64,000 nucleotides of DNA from Komagataeibacter medellinensis NBRC 3288 (GTDB lineage: Bacteria; Pseudomonadota; Alphaproteobacteria; Acetobacterales; Acetobacteraceae). The stretch is taken from positions 1,057,001-1,121,000 of the forward strand of contig NC_016027.1 of NCBI RefSeq assembly GCF_000182745.2, read 5' to 3'. Position numbers and translations under genes: made by a program. Below the pieces are notes generated by a model. That model worked only from the letters and a program-made list of their open reading frames with translations, made no database searches and was not told the origin of the DNA. This document shows positions 39,554 through 49,404 of the stretch, piece by piece (position 1 is the first letter of the stretch; each line of letters begins with the position of its first letter).

Positions 39554-40114
39554 GTGCCTTGTGACAGTCAATACCTGCCTGCCCTGGTCCTGAATGCCGA
39601 TTTCAGGCCGCTCTCCTATTTCCCGCTCTCGCTATGGTCATGGCAGGATGCGGTGCGCGCCGTGTGGCTTGACCGCGTATCGGTGCTGAGCGAATACGAC
39701 ACCATTGTCCACTCCCCCAGCCAGAGCCTGCGCCTGCCCAGCGTAATCGCGCTGAAAGACTACATCCCCGCAGCCCGCAAGCCTGCCTTTACCCGATTCA
39801 ATGTTTTCCTGCGCGACAATTTTTCCTGCCAGTACTGCAATACCCGCTTCCCTACACAGGAGCTGACGTTCGACCACGTCATCCCGCGCAGCAAGGGCGG
39901 GCGGACAAGCTGGGAAAATGTGGTGACCGCGTGCAGCCCGTGCAACCTGATCAAGGGGTCCTACATGCCGCACGAAATCCGCATGTATCCCGACCACACG
40001 CCCGCACGCCCCACCAGCCGCACGCTACAGGAAAATGGCCGCGCCTTCCCCCCCAACTACCTGCATGAAAGCTGGCGCGACTACCTGTACTGGGATACCG
40101 AACTGGAAAACTGA
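39554..40114 (+). CDS. HNH endonuclease family protein
   Basis: The protein has LPALVLNADFRPLSYFPLSLWSWQDAVRAV (in part) and a C-terminal HNH nuclease module. The module shows two CxxC zinc pairs (SCQYCNTRF and ACSPCNLIKG) around LTFDHVIPRSKGG, where Asp-His supply the metal site. It belongs to a widely conserved alphaproteobacterial HNH family of unknown cellular role, not linked to a phage here. GTG at 39554 is preferred because GGAAAGG lies just upstream; GTG at 39524 is also open. Confidence 0.85.
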   Translation: MPCDSQYLPALVLNADFRPLSYFPLSLWSWQDAVRAVWLDRVSVLSEYDTIVHSPSQSLRLPSVIALKDYIPAARKPAFTRFNVFLRDNFSCQYCNTRFPTQELTFDHVIPRSKGGRTSWENVVTACSPCNLIKGSYMPHEIRMYPDHTPARPTSRTLQENGRAFPPNYLHESWRDYLYWDTELEN

Positions 40115-40156
40115 CACCCCCGCCGTGCAGGATGCAACGCAGGCGGGGCAGGCACG

Positions 40157-40471
40157 TTATCGTGTGTAGCTATAGTCGTATTCATCAGCCATCTTCTGCA
40201 AGTCGGGCGCACCGCGCAGCTTGAGCGGCAGCGGCTGGGCCTTTTTCTTCTTTGAACCGAAGATAAAGTTGTGATCGCTCATCCGCTGACAGGTGTTGGC
40301 AGCAATGGGAAAACTGAGCTGCATGGTTGTACCCATTTGCTCACGCAGGCACTTCACATCGCTCTCGAACGGCTTGCGCCCGATCTCCGCCGAGCAGCCA
40401 CCCAGCACAACCAGCCCGCATGCCAGCAACCCGAGGCGGACGGGCAGTTTTTCCACGATTTTGAGCTTCAT
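40157..40471 (-). CDS. Small putative lipoprotein
   Basis: The 104-residue protein starts MKLKIVEKLPVRLG and has a signal peptide with lipobox VVLGGC. The short mature part contains two Cys (KCLREQ and NTCQRMSD) and a basic SKKKKAQPLPLKL stretch. I do not recognise a family. It converges on the HNH gene with 42 bases between and is divergent from hpnR. Confidence 0.65.
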   Translation of the reverse strand: MKLKIVEKLPVRLGLLACGLVVLGGCSAEIGRKPFESDVKCLREQMGTTMQLSFPIAANTCQRMSDHNFIFGSKKKKAQPLPLKLRGAPDLQKMADEYDYSYTR

Positions 40472-40868
40472 TTCGACCCCGTAGCTTAAGCGCAGCGACA
40501 GTGCCACGAAAGCGCCCCGTGCGATAGGGCACAAGAAGTCGGCTACGCCATGCCACGTCTTGAATGCATAGGTGCCTTACGCAGGGAACACGCCGCAGGC
40601 ATGACCATGAAGAGAATATAAGGCTACAAAAACATCATGGTCCTGCATGCTTCAGGCATCATCTGAATGCATAGGTGATATTACCGTGATTTACGTGACA
40701 GACGCCGTTTATATTGCCACCCTCTATCATTATTCTAAATTTTTCTAAATCATGTGTGATATATAAAAAATACGAATGCATCGGCCGTGTGGGTGTCAAT
40801 TCGCCGCCAGATTGCCTAATGCATGTTGCGCGTTGTTACCGTCCCCCATCGATACCTGAGGTAAAAGA
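40472..40868. promoter_or_regulatory. Intergenic region upstream of hpnR with direct repeats
   Basis: The 397-base spacer between the divergent lipoprotein gene and hpnR holds no gene. TGAATGCATAGGTG occurs twice exactly, at 40561-40574 and 40664-40677, 103 bases apart. Shorter relatives GAATGCATCGG (40774) and AATGCAT (40818) follow. The stretch 40680-40775 is AT-rich. These features suggest a regulatory region, most likely for hpnR; no riboswitch fold was recognised. Confidence 0.5.
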
Positions 40869-42413
40869 ATGAGATTACTGGCCGTCCATCCAAGCTCACT
40901 CATGTACACGAAGGTCTTCCTCCGTCTTGAACCGCTGGGGCTCGAACTGGTTGCCGGTGCCGCGCGCAACAAGGGGCATGAGGTGGAAATCATTGACCTG
41001 CAGGTCGAGAAACACCCCGATTACTGGGAACGCATCGAACGTTTCCGCCCGCATGCCATCTGTTTTTCAGGCAACTATCTGGCCAATGTTCCCGAGATCA
41101 TTGACCTGTGCAAGGAAACCCGCAAGCGCCTGCCCAACGTGTTCCTGTTCATGGGCGGGCATTCCATCTCGTTCATCGCGCGCGACGTGCTGGCCCTGTC
41201 CGAAGGGGCGGTGAACTGCGTACTCAAGGGTGAAGGCGATGCAACCGTAGGTCCCCTGCTCGAAGCATGGGAGCAGGGGCGCGACCTGACCACGGTGCCC
41301 GGCGTGGTGACCATGGATGGCGAAGGACCGCCGCCGATCTTTGTCGAATCCCTTGATGAAGTACGCCCCGCGCGCGACCTGCTGCACCACCGCCGCAAAT
41401 ACTTCATCGGCACGCTCGACCCCGCAGCCTCCATCGAATTCGCGCGCGGCTGTCCGTGGGACTGTACGTTCTGTAGCGCGTGGACCTTCTATGGCCGCTC
41501 CTACCGCACCGCCAGCGCCAAGGTGATTGGCGAGGAACTGCAGGAGATCAAGGAATCCGGCATCTTCATCGTCGATGACGTGGCGTTCGTGCATGCCGAA
41601 CATGGTCTGGCCATTGCCGACGAGATCAAGCGCCGCAACATCCAGAAAGAATACTACCTTGAAACCCGTGCCGACGTGCTGCTGCGTAACAAGGAAGTCT
41701 TCGCGGTCTGGAAAGAGATCGGGCTGAGCTACATCTTCATCGGGCTGGAAGCGGTGGATGCCGAAGGGCTGAAGCGCTTCCGCAAGCGCGTGTCGATGGA
41801 CCGCAACTTTGAAGCTCTTGAATACGCCCGCTCGCTTGACCTGATCGTGGCCATCAACCTGATTGCCGACCCTTCATGGGATCGGGAGCGCTTCGAGGTG
41901 ATCCGCCAGTGGTGCCTTGAAATCCCGGATATCGTGAACATTTCCGTCACTACCCCCTACCCCGGCACGGAAATCTGGGAAAGCGAATCCCGCAAGCTGA
42001 CCACGCGTGACTATCGTCTGTTCGACATCCAGCATGCCGTCATGCCCACCACCCTGCCGCTGCGTGAGTTCTATGAGGAACTGGTCAAGACACAGCAGAT
42101 CCTGAATAACAAGCATCTGGGCTGGAGCGCGATCAAGGACACGCTGGGCATTGCCCTGCGCCTGGCGCTGCGTGGGCAGACCAACTTCCTGACCATGATC
42201 TGGAAGTTCAACTCGGTCTTCAATCCCGATCTGCAGATGGCCGACCATGCGCAGAAGCCGGAATACGAAATGCCGCTCAAGCCGCAGGGCAGCGAACAGA
42301 AGGTTGATCGCAAGACGCTGTATGTCCATGGCCCGGCAGGCCGCAAGTCGCGCAAGCTGGATGATGATACCGAAAAGTTCGTGGATGAAACCCGCATGAG
42401 CACGGTTGACTGA
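40869..42413 (+). CDS. hpnR: Hopanoid C-3 methylase (B12-binding radical SAM)
   Basis: HpnR methylates hopanoids at C-3 using SAM and cobalamin, acting on membrane lipids; it is characteristic of acetic acid bacteria and methanotrophs. The 514-residue protein has an N-terminal cobalamin-binding-like domain (about 1-150, with VFLFMGGHSISFIARDVLAL) and the radical SAM cluster motif with Cys195, Cys199 and Cys202 in RGCPWDCTFCSAW. A C-terminal part follows with KTQQILNNKHLGWSAIKDTL. GAGG lies upstream of the ATG and a strong terminator follows, so it appears monocistronic. Confidence 0.9.
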   Translation: MRLLAVHPSSLMYTKVFLRLEPLGLELVAGAARNKGHEVEIIDLQVEKHPDYWERIERFRPHAICFSGNYLANVPEIIDLCKETRKRLPNVFLFMGGHSISFIARDVLALSEGAVNCVLKGEGDATVGPLLEAWEQGRDLTTVPGVVTMDGEGPPPIFVESLDEVRPARDLLHHRRKYFIGTLDPAASIEFARGCPWDCTFCSAWTFYGRSYRTASAKVIGEELQEIKESGIFIVDDVAFVHAEHGLAIADEIKRRNIQKEYYLETRADVLLRNKEVFAVWKEIGLSYIFIGLEAVDAEGLKRFRKRVSMDRNFEALEYARSLDLIVAINLIADPSWDRERFEVIRQWCLEIPDIVNISVTTPYPGTEIWESESRKLTTRDYRLFDIQHAVMPTTLPLREFYEELVKTQQILNNKHLGWSAIKDTLGIALRLALRGQTNFLTMIWKFNSVFNPDLQMADHAQKPEYEMPLKPQGSEQKVDRKTLYVHGPAGRKSRKLDDDTEKFVDETRMSTVD

Positions 42414-42441
42414 CCCCATAGGGAACATCAGTCCACCACAT

Positions 42442-42477
42442 AAAAAGCCGGTTGCCCCTGAGCAACCGGCTTTTTTT
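42442..42477 (+). terminator. Terminator of hpnR
   Basis: A perfect stem, AAAAAGCCGGTTGC with GCAACCGGCTTTTT, encloses the loop CCCCTGA-type hexamer and is followed by more T residues. It lies 29 bases past the hpnR stop codon. Confidence 0.93.
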
Positions 42478-42676
42478 GTGCCGTAATACGCCATCAGGGC
42501 ATGCATCCGGCCGATCTGAGCCAGACGGGATCACGCGTGGCATCTTAGCTTTTGACTAAAAAACAGCCTTATCCCATGACATCAGGAGCGATAACACATC
42601 CTTATCAACCTACCCGGTTGCTCGTGCACTTCAAGCCCGCGCAGCAACGGCAATGATGGCGTGCCCACCCTCTTAT

Positions 42677-42703
42677 GGTGTAAGGTCGGTTGTATTTTAC
42701 ACC
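42677..42703. promoter_or_regulatory. Inverted repeat upstream of the metallochaperone gene
   Basis: GGTGTAA (42677-42683) and TTACACC (42697-42703) form an exact dyad with a 13-base centre holding a possible -10 element (TTGTATT). The overlapping ACCCTCTTATGGTGTAAGGT (42667-42686) loosely resembles a CueR/MerR-type operator placed in a long spacer. The dyad ends 43 bases before the start at 42747. The rest of the spacer 42478-42666 shows nothing recognisable. Confidence 0.45.
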
Positions 42704-42746
42704 AATGGCAGCCACCGGGTTGCAACAGGTAGAAGGCATTGAGAAC

Positions 42747-42956
42747 ATGGAAACATTGACCATAAACATCGGCGGCATGACATGCGACGGATGCGCATCC
42801 AAGGTTGTCCATGCGCTGGAAAGCGTGGAGGGGGTCTCAATGGTGCAGGTCTCCTTGGAAAAGGGCAAGGCAACCGTGACCTATGATGGCCGCTACACCA
42901 ACGTCGATGACCTGTTTGCCGCCGTGGATGACGCGGGCTTCGACGCGGGTTACTAA
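42747..42956 (+). CDS. CopZ-like heavy-metal-associated domain protein
   Basis: The 69-residue protein is a single HMA domain: METLTINIGGMTCDGCASKV with the MxCxxC metal site, followed by the alternating strands and helices of the ferredoxin-like fold to FAAVDDAGFDAGY. Such proteins carry Cu(I) (or Hg/Zn) to P-type ATPases. No CopA ATPase or CueR gene is adjacent, so its partner lies elsewhere. An upstream TTG in frame is unlikely. Confidence 0.88.
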   Translation: METLTINIGGMTCDGCASKVVHALESVEGVSMVQVSLEKGKATVTYDGRYTNVDDLFAAVDDAGFDAGY

Positions 42957-43042
42957 GGGCAACGACGTTCGGGCGCAGCCTTTTTTAACAAGATAGTGCC
43001 CGGAAGCGTTCTAAAACCACTATGGCAGCAAACCGGACCGCC

Positions 43043-43489
43043 CTATGCGACAGGCATGGCGGAGGCTGCCTTACGTATTGCCTGCGCCATGGCTTCCACC
43101 CCGTTGCCCCGGTTGGTAGAAAGCGCCTGCACAAGGCCAAGGTCGCGCAGGAACTGCGGGTCCGTATTCAGGATTTCATCCCGGCTACGACCGGAATAGA
43201 CCCGCAGCAGCAACGCCACCAACCCCGACACGATGGCCGCATCCGATGCCCCGGCCAGGTACAGCCTGTTCCCGCGCGGCTGGACCTCCATCCAGACCTG
43301 GCTCTGGCATCCGGGCACGCGGTGGGCATCATCCTGCCACTGCGCGGGAAACGGCGGCAGCTTGCGCCCCAGTTCGATGATGTACTGGTAGCGCTGCATC
43401 CAGTCATCAAACAGGGCCAGTTCCTCACCAATTTCGGCAATGGCGTCGGCGGCGGTATCGTCCTCGGGCTGTACGAAAGGGTCAGTCAT
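43043..43489 (-). CDS. sufE: SufE family cysteine desulfuration protein
   Basis: SufE accepts sulfur from the SufS cysteine desulfurase for Fe-S assembly. The 148-residue protein has LFDDWMQRYQYIIELGRKLP, the active Cys in HRVPGCQSQVWME and VALLLRVYSGRSRDEIL. ATG 43489 is chosen because GGAAAG is correctly spaced; the ATG three bases earlier is nearly as good. No other suf gene is nearby. Confidence 0.92.
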   Translation of the reverse strand: MTDPFVQPEDDTAADAIAEIGEELALFDDWMQRYQYIIELGRKLPPFPAQWQDDAHRVPGCQSQVWMEVQPRGNRLYLAGASDAAIVSGLVALLLRVYSGRSRDEILNTDPQFLRDLGLVQALSTNRGNGVEAMAQAIRKAASAMPVA

Positions 43490-43520
43490 CATCTTTCCAG
43501 TAACGTCGGGCTTCAACGCA

Positions 43521-43547
43521 AAAGGCCGCGCCCGTCATGGCGCGGCC
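43521..43547 (-). terminator. Terminator of hslVU
   Basis: A nine-base GC stem, GGCCGCGCC (43524-43532) with GGCGCGGCC (43539-43547), is followed on the minus strand by TTTTGCG. It lies 22 bases beyond the hslU stop codon and upstream of sufE. Confidence 0.8.
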
Positions 43548-43568
43548 CTGCGGGCAACGGCCCTATCT

Positions 43569-44882
43569 CTACAGGATAAAGCGGCTCAGATCACCCTTGC
43601 TGGCCAGTGGGGCAACCTTCTCCTGCACATCGGCAACATCAATCACCACGCTCTGACCATTACGGTCAGGGGCAGAGAAGGAAACGGATTCCAGCAACCG
43701 CTCCAGCACGGTGGCTAGGCGGCGGGCACCGATATTCTCGACACGCTCGTTAATATCGGCCGCCAGTTCCGCCAGCGCATCAATCGCGGCATCAGTAAAA
43801 GACAGGCTGACCTTTTCCGTGCCCAGCAGCGCAACATACTGCTGGAGCAGGGAATGTTCCGGCTCGGTCAGGATGCGGCGCAGGTCATCACGCGTAAGCG
43901 AGGCCAGTTCCACCCGAATCGGCAACCGTCCCTGCAGTTCGGGCAGAAGGTCGGAGGGCTTGGCAATGTGGAACGCGCCGGATGCGATGAACAGGATATG
44001 GTCGGTACGCACCGGGCCGTACTTGGTGGAGACGGTCGTCCCCTCGATTAGCGGCAGCAGGTCACGCTGCACCCCTTCGCGTGAGACATCGCCGCCGCGC
44101 GCGCCCCCTTCGCCAGCACGGGCACAGACCTTGTCGATCTCGTCAAGGAACACGATGCCATGGTCCTGCGCATGGGTCACGGCCTCACGCGTCAGGGCCT
44201 CGGTATCGAGCATCTTGTCCGCTTCCTGGCGGATCAGGGCGGCACGCGCCTCGGTCACCGTCATGCGCTTTTGTTGCGGCATGCGGTTCATGAAGCCCTT
44301 CATCATGTCCGAGAAGTTGATCACGGCACCCGGCGTCATACCGGACATGTCGGGCTGGGCGGGATTGCCCCCCTCGGCCAGCGAGATCTCGACTTCCTTG
44401 CCCTCAAGCTCACCCGCGCGCAGCATGCGGCGGAACTTGTTACGTGTCTCGGCCGAGGCCCCCTCGCCTACCAGCGCATCAAGCAGGATATTTTCGGCAG
44501 CATCCTCGGCCCGGACCTCGACATCACGGCGGCGCAGTTCGCGCAGCATGTTGATCGAGACCTCTACGAGGTCACGCACAATGCTTTCCACATCGCGGCC
44601 CACATAGCCAACTTCGGTAAACTTGGTAGCCTCAACCTTCAGGAACGGTGCCTGCGCCAGCTTTGCCAGGCGGCGGGCGATCTCGGTCTTGCCGCAACCC
44701 GTTGGCCCGATCATGAGAATGTTCTTGGGCACGACCTCCTCACGCATGGCATCGCTCAACTGGGCACGGCGCCAGCGGTTGCGCAGTGCTATCGCCACCG
44801 CACGCTTGGCGTCGGTCTGGCCGATGATGTAGCGGTCGAGTTCGGATACGATCTCACGCGGGGAATGGTTGGGTATGTCCAT
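43569..44882 (-). CDS. hslU: ATP-dependent protease ATPase subunit HslU
   Basis: HslU unfolds substrates for the HslV peptidase. The 437-residue AAA+ protein has [20 protein letters not shown], Walker [16 protein letters not shown], Walker [18 protein letters not shown], the GYVGRD pore loop and the C-terminal [19 protein letters not shown] in part. The ATG overlaps the hslV stop (TGATG), which fixes the start. A short hslVU operon closed by a GC-rich terminator. Confidence 0.96.
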   Translation of the reverse strand: MDIPNHSPREIVSELDRYIIGQTDAKRAVAIALRNRWRRAQLSDAMREEVVPKNILMIGPTGCGKTEIARRLAKLAQAPFLKVEATKFTEVGYVGRDVESIVRDLVEVSINMLRELRRRDVEVRAEDAAENILLDALVGEGASAETRNKFRRMLRAGELEGKEVEISLAEGGNPAQPDMSGMTPGAVINFSDMMKGFMNRMPQQKRMTVTEARAALIRQEADKMLDTEALTREAVTHAQDHGIVFLDEIDKVCARAGEGGARGGDVSREGVQRDLLPLIEGTTVSTKYGPVRTDHILFIASGAFHIAKPSDLLPELQGRLPIRVELASLTRDDLRRILTEPEHSLLQQYVALLGTEKVSLSFTDAAIDALAELAADINERVENIGARRLATVLERLLESVSFSAPDRNGQSVVIDVADVQEKVAPLASKGDLSRFIL

Positions 44883-45475
44883 CACGCTTTATCCCCTGCC
44901 CCGTCCGTGCCCAGTGTTTCCACGATCACGGAATGGTTGGTGTACACACAGATGTCGCCTGCGATCTTCATGGAGCGGCGGGCAATATCGACGGCAGACA
45001 GCCCCTCGATGCCCAGCAGCGCCCGCGCAGCGGACAACGCGTAATTGCCGCCTGACCCGATGGCAATGATGCCATCTTCGGGCTCCAGCACGTCGCCATT
45101 GCCGGTCAGAGTGAAGGAGCGCGCATCATCGGCCACGGCCATCATCGCTTCCAGCCGGCGCAGGTAGCGGTCGGTGCGCCAGTCCTTGGCCAGCTCCACA
45201 CAGGCGCGCTCAAGCTGGTTGGGATAGCGCTCCAGCTTGTTTTCCAGCCGCTCCAGCAGGGTAAACGCATCTGCCGTGGCGCCGGCAAAACCGGCCAGGA
45301 TCTGCCCCGTCGGCCCGATGCGACGCACCTTGCGGGCATTGCCCTTGATCACGGTGGCGCCCAGCGTCACCTGCCCATCGCCCGCCATGGCCACCTGGCC
45401 GTCGCGCCGGACACACAAAATGGTTGTTCCATGCCACCCGACAGGGTCATGGGGAGATGAATGATATTCTTGCAT
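44882..45475 (-). CDS. hslV: ATP-dependent protease peptidase subunit HslV
   Basis: HslV is the proteasome-like threonine peptidase of the HslUV heat-shock protease. The 197-residue protein starts [16 protein letters not shown]. The catalytic N-terminal Thr exposed after processing is Thr17 in [13 protein letters not shown], then AGDGQVTLG and [15 protein letters not shown]. The 16-residue leader is longer than in E. coli, as usual in alphaproteobacteria. A longer frame from 45529 has a possible AAAGGG site, so the start is not certain. Confidence 0.94.
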   Translation of the reverse strand: MQEYHSSPHDPVGWHGTTILCVRRDGQVAMAGDGQVTLGATVIKGNARKVRRIGPTGQILAGFAGATADAFTLLERLENKLERYPNQLERACVELAKDWRTDRYLRRLEAMMAVADDARSFTLTGNGDVLEPEDGIIAIGSGGNYALSAARALLGIEGLSAVDIARRSMKIAGDICVYTNHSVIVETLGTDGAGDKA

Positions 45476-45536
45476 ATCAATAGAAATAAAACGTTCTCGC
45501 TCCAGCACAAGAGGCAGGCAGCCCCGCACATGCCCT

Positions 45537-47495
45537 TTACGCCCCCGGTGCGACGCGATTCATGATCCGCTCGATATGGGCAGCCAGATCCGCACGGGTA
45601 AAGGGTTTGTGCATGACATTGGCGCTGCCCGCGGGCAAGGCACCGGCATTGGCATAGCCGGTCAGGTACAGCACCCGCAGGCCGGGACGCAGCGCCTGTA
45701 GGTGGTGGGCCGTCTCCAGCCCGCCCATGCCCGGCATCATCACATCCATGATCACAAGGTCGATTGGTCCCAGCCCCTGCTCCATTGCGTGCACTGCATC
45801 GGCCCCGCTGGCATATTCCAACACCTCGTGCCCGCGCGCGCGCAGGAAGCCCGCAGTCACCGCGCGCACGCCCGGCTCGTCATCCACCACCATCACATGC
45901 AGTGCCCGCCCGCCCGTGCCCTCCATGGCCACAGGGGCTACGGCGGCAGGCGCGTGGCCGGTGGCCGCGGCCTGCACGGGTAGGCACAGGTCAACACGCG
46001 TGCCCTCGCCCGGCTGGCTGCGCACCTGCACCTCGCCACCCACATGGCGGATAAAACCGTAGATCATGGACAGACCCAGCCCCGTGCCGTGACCCACATC
46101 CTTGGTGGTAAAGAAAGGCTCGAACACACGCGCCAGCGTCTCGGCCGACATGCCGACCCCCTGGTCGGTGACGGATACCATCACGTAGTCACCTGGCACG
46201 AGATTGGTGCCGGGTATGATTTCCTTCACCCGTTTCAGCCCGGTAGAAACCTTGATCAGCCCGCCTTCGGGCATGGCGTCCACTGCGTTGATGCACAGGT
46301 TGAGCACCGCGAGTTCGAGTTGCCCCGCATCGGTGCACACCGGTGGCAGTGTTCCGTCCGATGTCGCTGTATCCACCACGATGGCGCATGCAGCCCCCCC
46401 TTTGCCCTGGCGCGAGACCACGGTCTGCGCCAGCAGGTCCTTCATGCCGTGCAGCAGGGCGTTCACGTCCACCGGTTCAAGGCTGAGGTCACGCGGGCGG
46501 CTGAAATTGAGCAGCCTGCGCGTAAGCGAGGCTCCACGCTGGGCAGCGGCGGAAGCATTATCCAGCAGCCGTGTCACCGGGCCGCTTTCCTCCCCCAGGT
46601 CACGCACCAGTTCGAGCGATCCGAGCACGGCGGTCAGCAGGTTGTTGAAATCATGTGCGATGCCACCAGCCAGCGTGCCCAGCGCCTGCATTTTTTCCGC
46701 CTGGCGCAGGCGAGCCGCCATTTCCTGCTGGCGGGTGATGTCGCGATTGATCACGACCGAGCAGGCCGAGCCATCGCCTAACGCACCCAGCACAACGCGC
46801 GTGATCTCGCGCCACCGCCCCTGCACGCCGCCACGGATATGGGCGGGCAGTTCAACGGTTTCCTCGTCCCGGCCTTCGGTATGCAGGCGTTCATGCGCGG
46901 CACGGATCAGGGGCAGCAGGTCCGGGTCGCACAACGCCTCCTCCGTATGGCCAAGGCAGGCTGCAATGTCGCGGCCATAGAAATCCGCCGCCTGCTGGTT
47001 GATGCGGATGAAGCGGCCCTGCGCGTCCTTGAACCCCAGTCCCGAACGCAGGTTATCCAGCAGGCCATGGAGCAGCATGCGCTCGGTGCGCAGTTCACGC
47101 TCCAGCCGGTGGTAGTCAGCCGCCTGCACGATCATGGCACGTAGTGCATCGGGGTCCCACGGCTTGTGGGAATAGAACGATATCCGCCCCTGATTGAGTG
47201 CGGCCGCTACCGCGCCGATATCAGCATAGCCGGTCAGCAGGATGGCCTGCGCATCGCTATGCGCGCGCGCACGCGCCAGCATCACATCGCCACCCATCTC
47301 GGGCATGCGCTGGTCGGATACGATCACGTCCACATCATTGCGGGTTGACAGGATATCCAGCGCCTCGGAAGGGGAGGTGGTGGACAGGACGGTAAAGGTA
47401 TCTTCCAGCAGGTCGGTCAGGGCGACAAGGATCTCGGCCTCATCATCCACCAGCAGCACGACGGGGCGCGGCTGTGTGGCGGGATCTGTATTCAT
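45537..47495 (-). CDS. Hybrid histidine kinase, REC-PAS-HisKA-HATPase-REC
   Basis: The 652-residue cytoplasmic protein starts [20 protein letters not shown]. Its first receiver (about 11-128) has Asp61 in [12 protein letters not shown] and Lys in YSHKPWD. A PAS domain (about 150-270) follows, then HisKA with [20 protein letters not shown] and HATPase with [21 protein letters not shown] and [15 protein letters not shown]-terminal receiver has [27 protein letters not shown] and HKPFTR. No membrane helix is seen. It is the last gene of the chemosensory cluster, where Wsp systems carry the WspR cyclase. Confidence 0.9.
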   Translation of the reverse strand: MNTDPATQPRPVVLLVDDEAEILVALTDLLEDTFTVLSTTSPSEALDILSTRNDVDVIVSDQRMPEMGGDVMLARARAHSDAQAILLTGYADIGAVAAALNQGRISFYSHKPWDPDALRAMIVQAADYHRLERELRTERMLLHGLLDNLRSGLGFKDAQGRFIRINQQAADFYGRDIAACLGHTEEALCDPDLLPLIRAAHERLHTEGRDEETVELPAHIRGGVQGRWREITRVVLGALGDGSACSVVINRDITRQQEMAARLRQAEKMQALGTLAGGIAHDFNNLLTAVLGSLELVRDLGEESGPVTRLLDNASAAAQRGASLTRRLLNFSRPRDLSLEPVDVNALLHGMKDLLAQTVVSRQGKGGAACAIVVDTATSDGTLPPVCTDAGQLELAVLNLCINAVDAMPEGGLIKVSTGLKRVKEIIPGTNLVPGDYVMVSVTDQGVGMSAETLARVFEPFFTTKDVGHGTGLGLSMIYGFIRHVGGEVQVRSQPGEGTRVDLCLPVQAAATGHAPAAVAPVAMEGTGGRALHVMVVDDEPGVRAVTAGFLRARGHEVLEYASGADAVHAMEQGLGPIDLVIMDVMMPGMGGLETAHHLQALRPGLRVLYLTGYANAGALPAGSANVMHKPFTRADLAAHIERIMNRVAPGA

Positions 47496-47532
47496 AACGC
47501 TGCAACTCCCTGCGCGGCGGTCTGTGGCATGC

Positions 47533-49371
47533 TCAGCGCATGGCCCCCGGTGCGGGTGGCGCGGGCTGGCCTTCGGCCCCCGCCCCGGCATGCCAGGGTA
47601 CGGAAATGGTAAAGCGAGCACCGCCGCCGGGCACACTGCCCACCTGCAGGCTGCCATGGTGGGCCTGCACCACACTGTAGGCAATGGCCAGCCCCAGCCC
47701 GGTGCCCGCCCCCACCGGCTTGGTGGTGAAAAACGGCTCGAATATGCGTTCCTGCACATCGGGGGCGATGCCGGGGCCATTATCGGTTATGACAAAGACA
47801 TAAGCGTCCTGCCCGCCCGCGTTATGCGACAGGAATGTGTGGATGCTGATCTCCCCTTCCGCTATGCCACCGCGTTCAGACATATCATCTGGCTGGGCAG
47901 CCAGAATTGCATCCGCCGCATTGCTGATAATATTCATGATGACCTGATTGAGCAGCGCTGCCTGACAGTACAGCCGTTCGGGTGCTTCGTACTGCCGCCG
48001 GACCACGATGCCACTGCCCAGCTTCTGGGTCAGCAGCGCCATGACCGTCTCCAGTGCCTCGGGCACATCGATCAGTTGGAACACCCCTTCATCCAGCCGC
48101 GAGAACTTGCGCAGGTTGAGCACAAGATTCTGGATTCGGCGCAGCCCCATGTTCATCGACCCTACCCGGTCGCGGCACTTGGTCAGGTCCGCTTCACGCG
48201 CGGCATGGCCTGCATCGGTGCAGGTGGCTTCCAACTCCATCACGCGCGCAAGGCCGCGCGCCACCGTATCCTTGTGCGCCAGGATGAAAGCGAGCGGGTT
48301 GTTGATCTCATGCGCGATACCCGCCACCAGTTCACCCAGCGAGGCCATCTTGGCGGTCTGCACCAGTTTGCCCTGTGTCTCGATCAGCTTGCGGTTGGCA
48401 TCGGCCAGTTCGCGGTTGGCCTGCTCCAGTGCTTCGGCCAGAGACGCTTTAGAGGCAATGGCCGCAGCCTCCGCGCGCGCGCTCTTGACCGCAATCTCGC
48501 GCGCCTGACGTTCGACCTCAATGCGGCGCACGTCATCCTGTAACAGCTTGCGCCGCACCAGTACGCGGATGCGTAACGCGAGCGCCGCCGGCCCCACATC
48601 GCGCGAGACAAGATCGTCTATCCCCGACTCAAACATGCGCGCCGAGAATTCGCGCGCATCGGGCCGGGGTCCGCCATCCACCCCCAGCAGGCGCAGCGGC
48701 ACATTGCCCGACAGCAGATCCGCCTGCCGCCACTCATCCAGCACGCGGCAGACTTCCAGCCCGTCAAACTCCCGACATGCAAGGTCGATCACAATGCAGT
48801 CGGGCACGTGCTCGGGGTCATGCAGCAGCGTGGGGTCCAGTTCGGCCGGGTCGGGACACAGGGTCACGATATGCCCGTCACGCCGCAGTTGCCCGATCAG
48901 CTCCGGCACCGCCTGCAGGCGGGGAGAAGCCGGGGCAATGACCATGATACGCGCGCGGCGGAACATGTGCTCGGCCACGGGCGAGGGCGCATGCGCCGCA
49001 TGCTCGCGCAAAAGCGCGCGGATACGGAAGACGATCAGCGTCGGGTCGGAAGATTTGGGGATGTAGGCATCTGCCCCGCTTTCCAACCCCTCGCGCTCCA
49101 GCCCCGGTTCGATCCCCTCGGTCAGAATCAGAACCGGGATGGTGCGCGTGACCGCATTCATGCGCAACTGGCGGGCAAGCTGGCCGCCATTCATGCCCGG
49201 CAGGTGGTAGTCGGCAATCACCAGTCCCGGCAGGCGGGCATCGAGCGTGTCCAGTGCTTCCTCGCCACTGGCCACGCGATGGACATGAAAGCCGTGGCCT
49301 TCGAGCATGCGGCGGATACGCAGGGCCTGCGTATCGGAATCCTCCACCAGCAGCAGCAGGGTATCTGCCAT
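47533..49371 (-). CDS. Histidine kinase with two N-terminal receivers (CheS3-like)
   Basis: The 612-residue protein opens with a receiver (about 5-123: [20 protein letters not shown], Asp54 in [12 protein letters not shown], Lys in YIPKSSDP). A second receiver-like domain follows (about 141-270) that keeps Asp196 in [16 protein letters not shown] but lacks the acidic pair and the conserved Lys. A coiled coil (285-340) leads to HisKA with His354 in [19 protein letters not shown] and HATPase with [17 protein letters not shown] and [19 protein letters not shown]-kinase beside a Che operon is the CheS3 arrangement of R. centenum. An earlier ATG at 49395 is possible. Confidence 0.9.
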   Translation of the reverse strand: MADTLLLLVEDSDTQALRIRRMLEGHGFHVHRVASGEEALDTLDARLPGLVIADYHLPGMNGGQLARQLRMNAVTRTIPVLILTEGIEPGLEREGLESGADAYIPKSSDPTLIVFRIRALLREHAAHAPSPVAEHMFRRARIMVIAPASPRLQAVPELIGQLRRDGHIVTLCPDPAELDPTLLHDPEHVPDCIVIDLACREFDGLEVCRVLDEWRQADLLSGNVPLRLLGVDGGPRPDAREFSARMFESGIDDLVSRDVGPAALALRIRVLVRRKLLQDDVRRIEVERQAREIAVKSARAEAAAIASKASLAEALEQANRELADANRKLIETQGKLVQTAKMASLGELVAGIAHEINNPLAFILAHKDTVARGLARVMELEATCTDAGHAAREADLTKCRDRVGSMNMGLRRIQNLVLNLRKFSRLDEGVFQLIDVPEALETVMALLTQKLGSGIVVRRQYEAPERLYCQAALLNQVIMNIISNAADAILAAQPDDMSERGGIAEGEISIHTFLSHNAGGQDAYVFVITDNGPGIAPDVQERIFEPFFTTKPVGAGTGLGLAIAYSVVQAHHGSLQVGSVPGGGARFTISVPWHAGAGAEGQPAPPAPGAMR

Positions 49372-49404
49372 ATCGTCGCGCTCAGTCAGCGGCATGGGGC
49401 ATGG

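Noticed and set aside
39554-40114. The HNH protein as evidence of a phage or homing element.
   Set aside because: The N-terminal domain and context match a widespread chromosomal alphaproteobacterial family. No integrase, repeats or interrupted gene is nearby.
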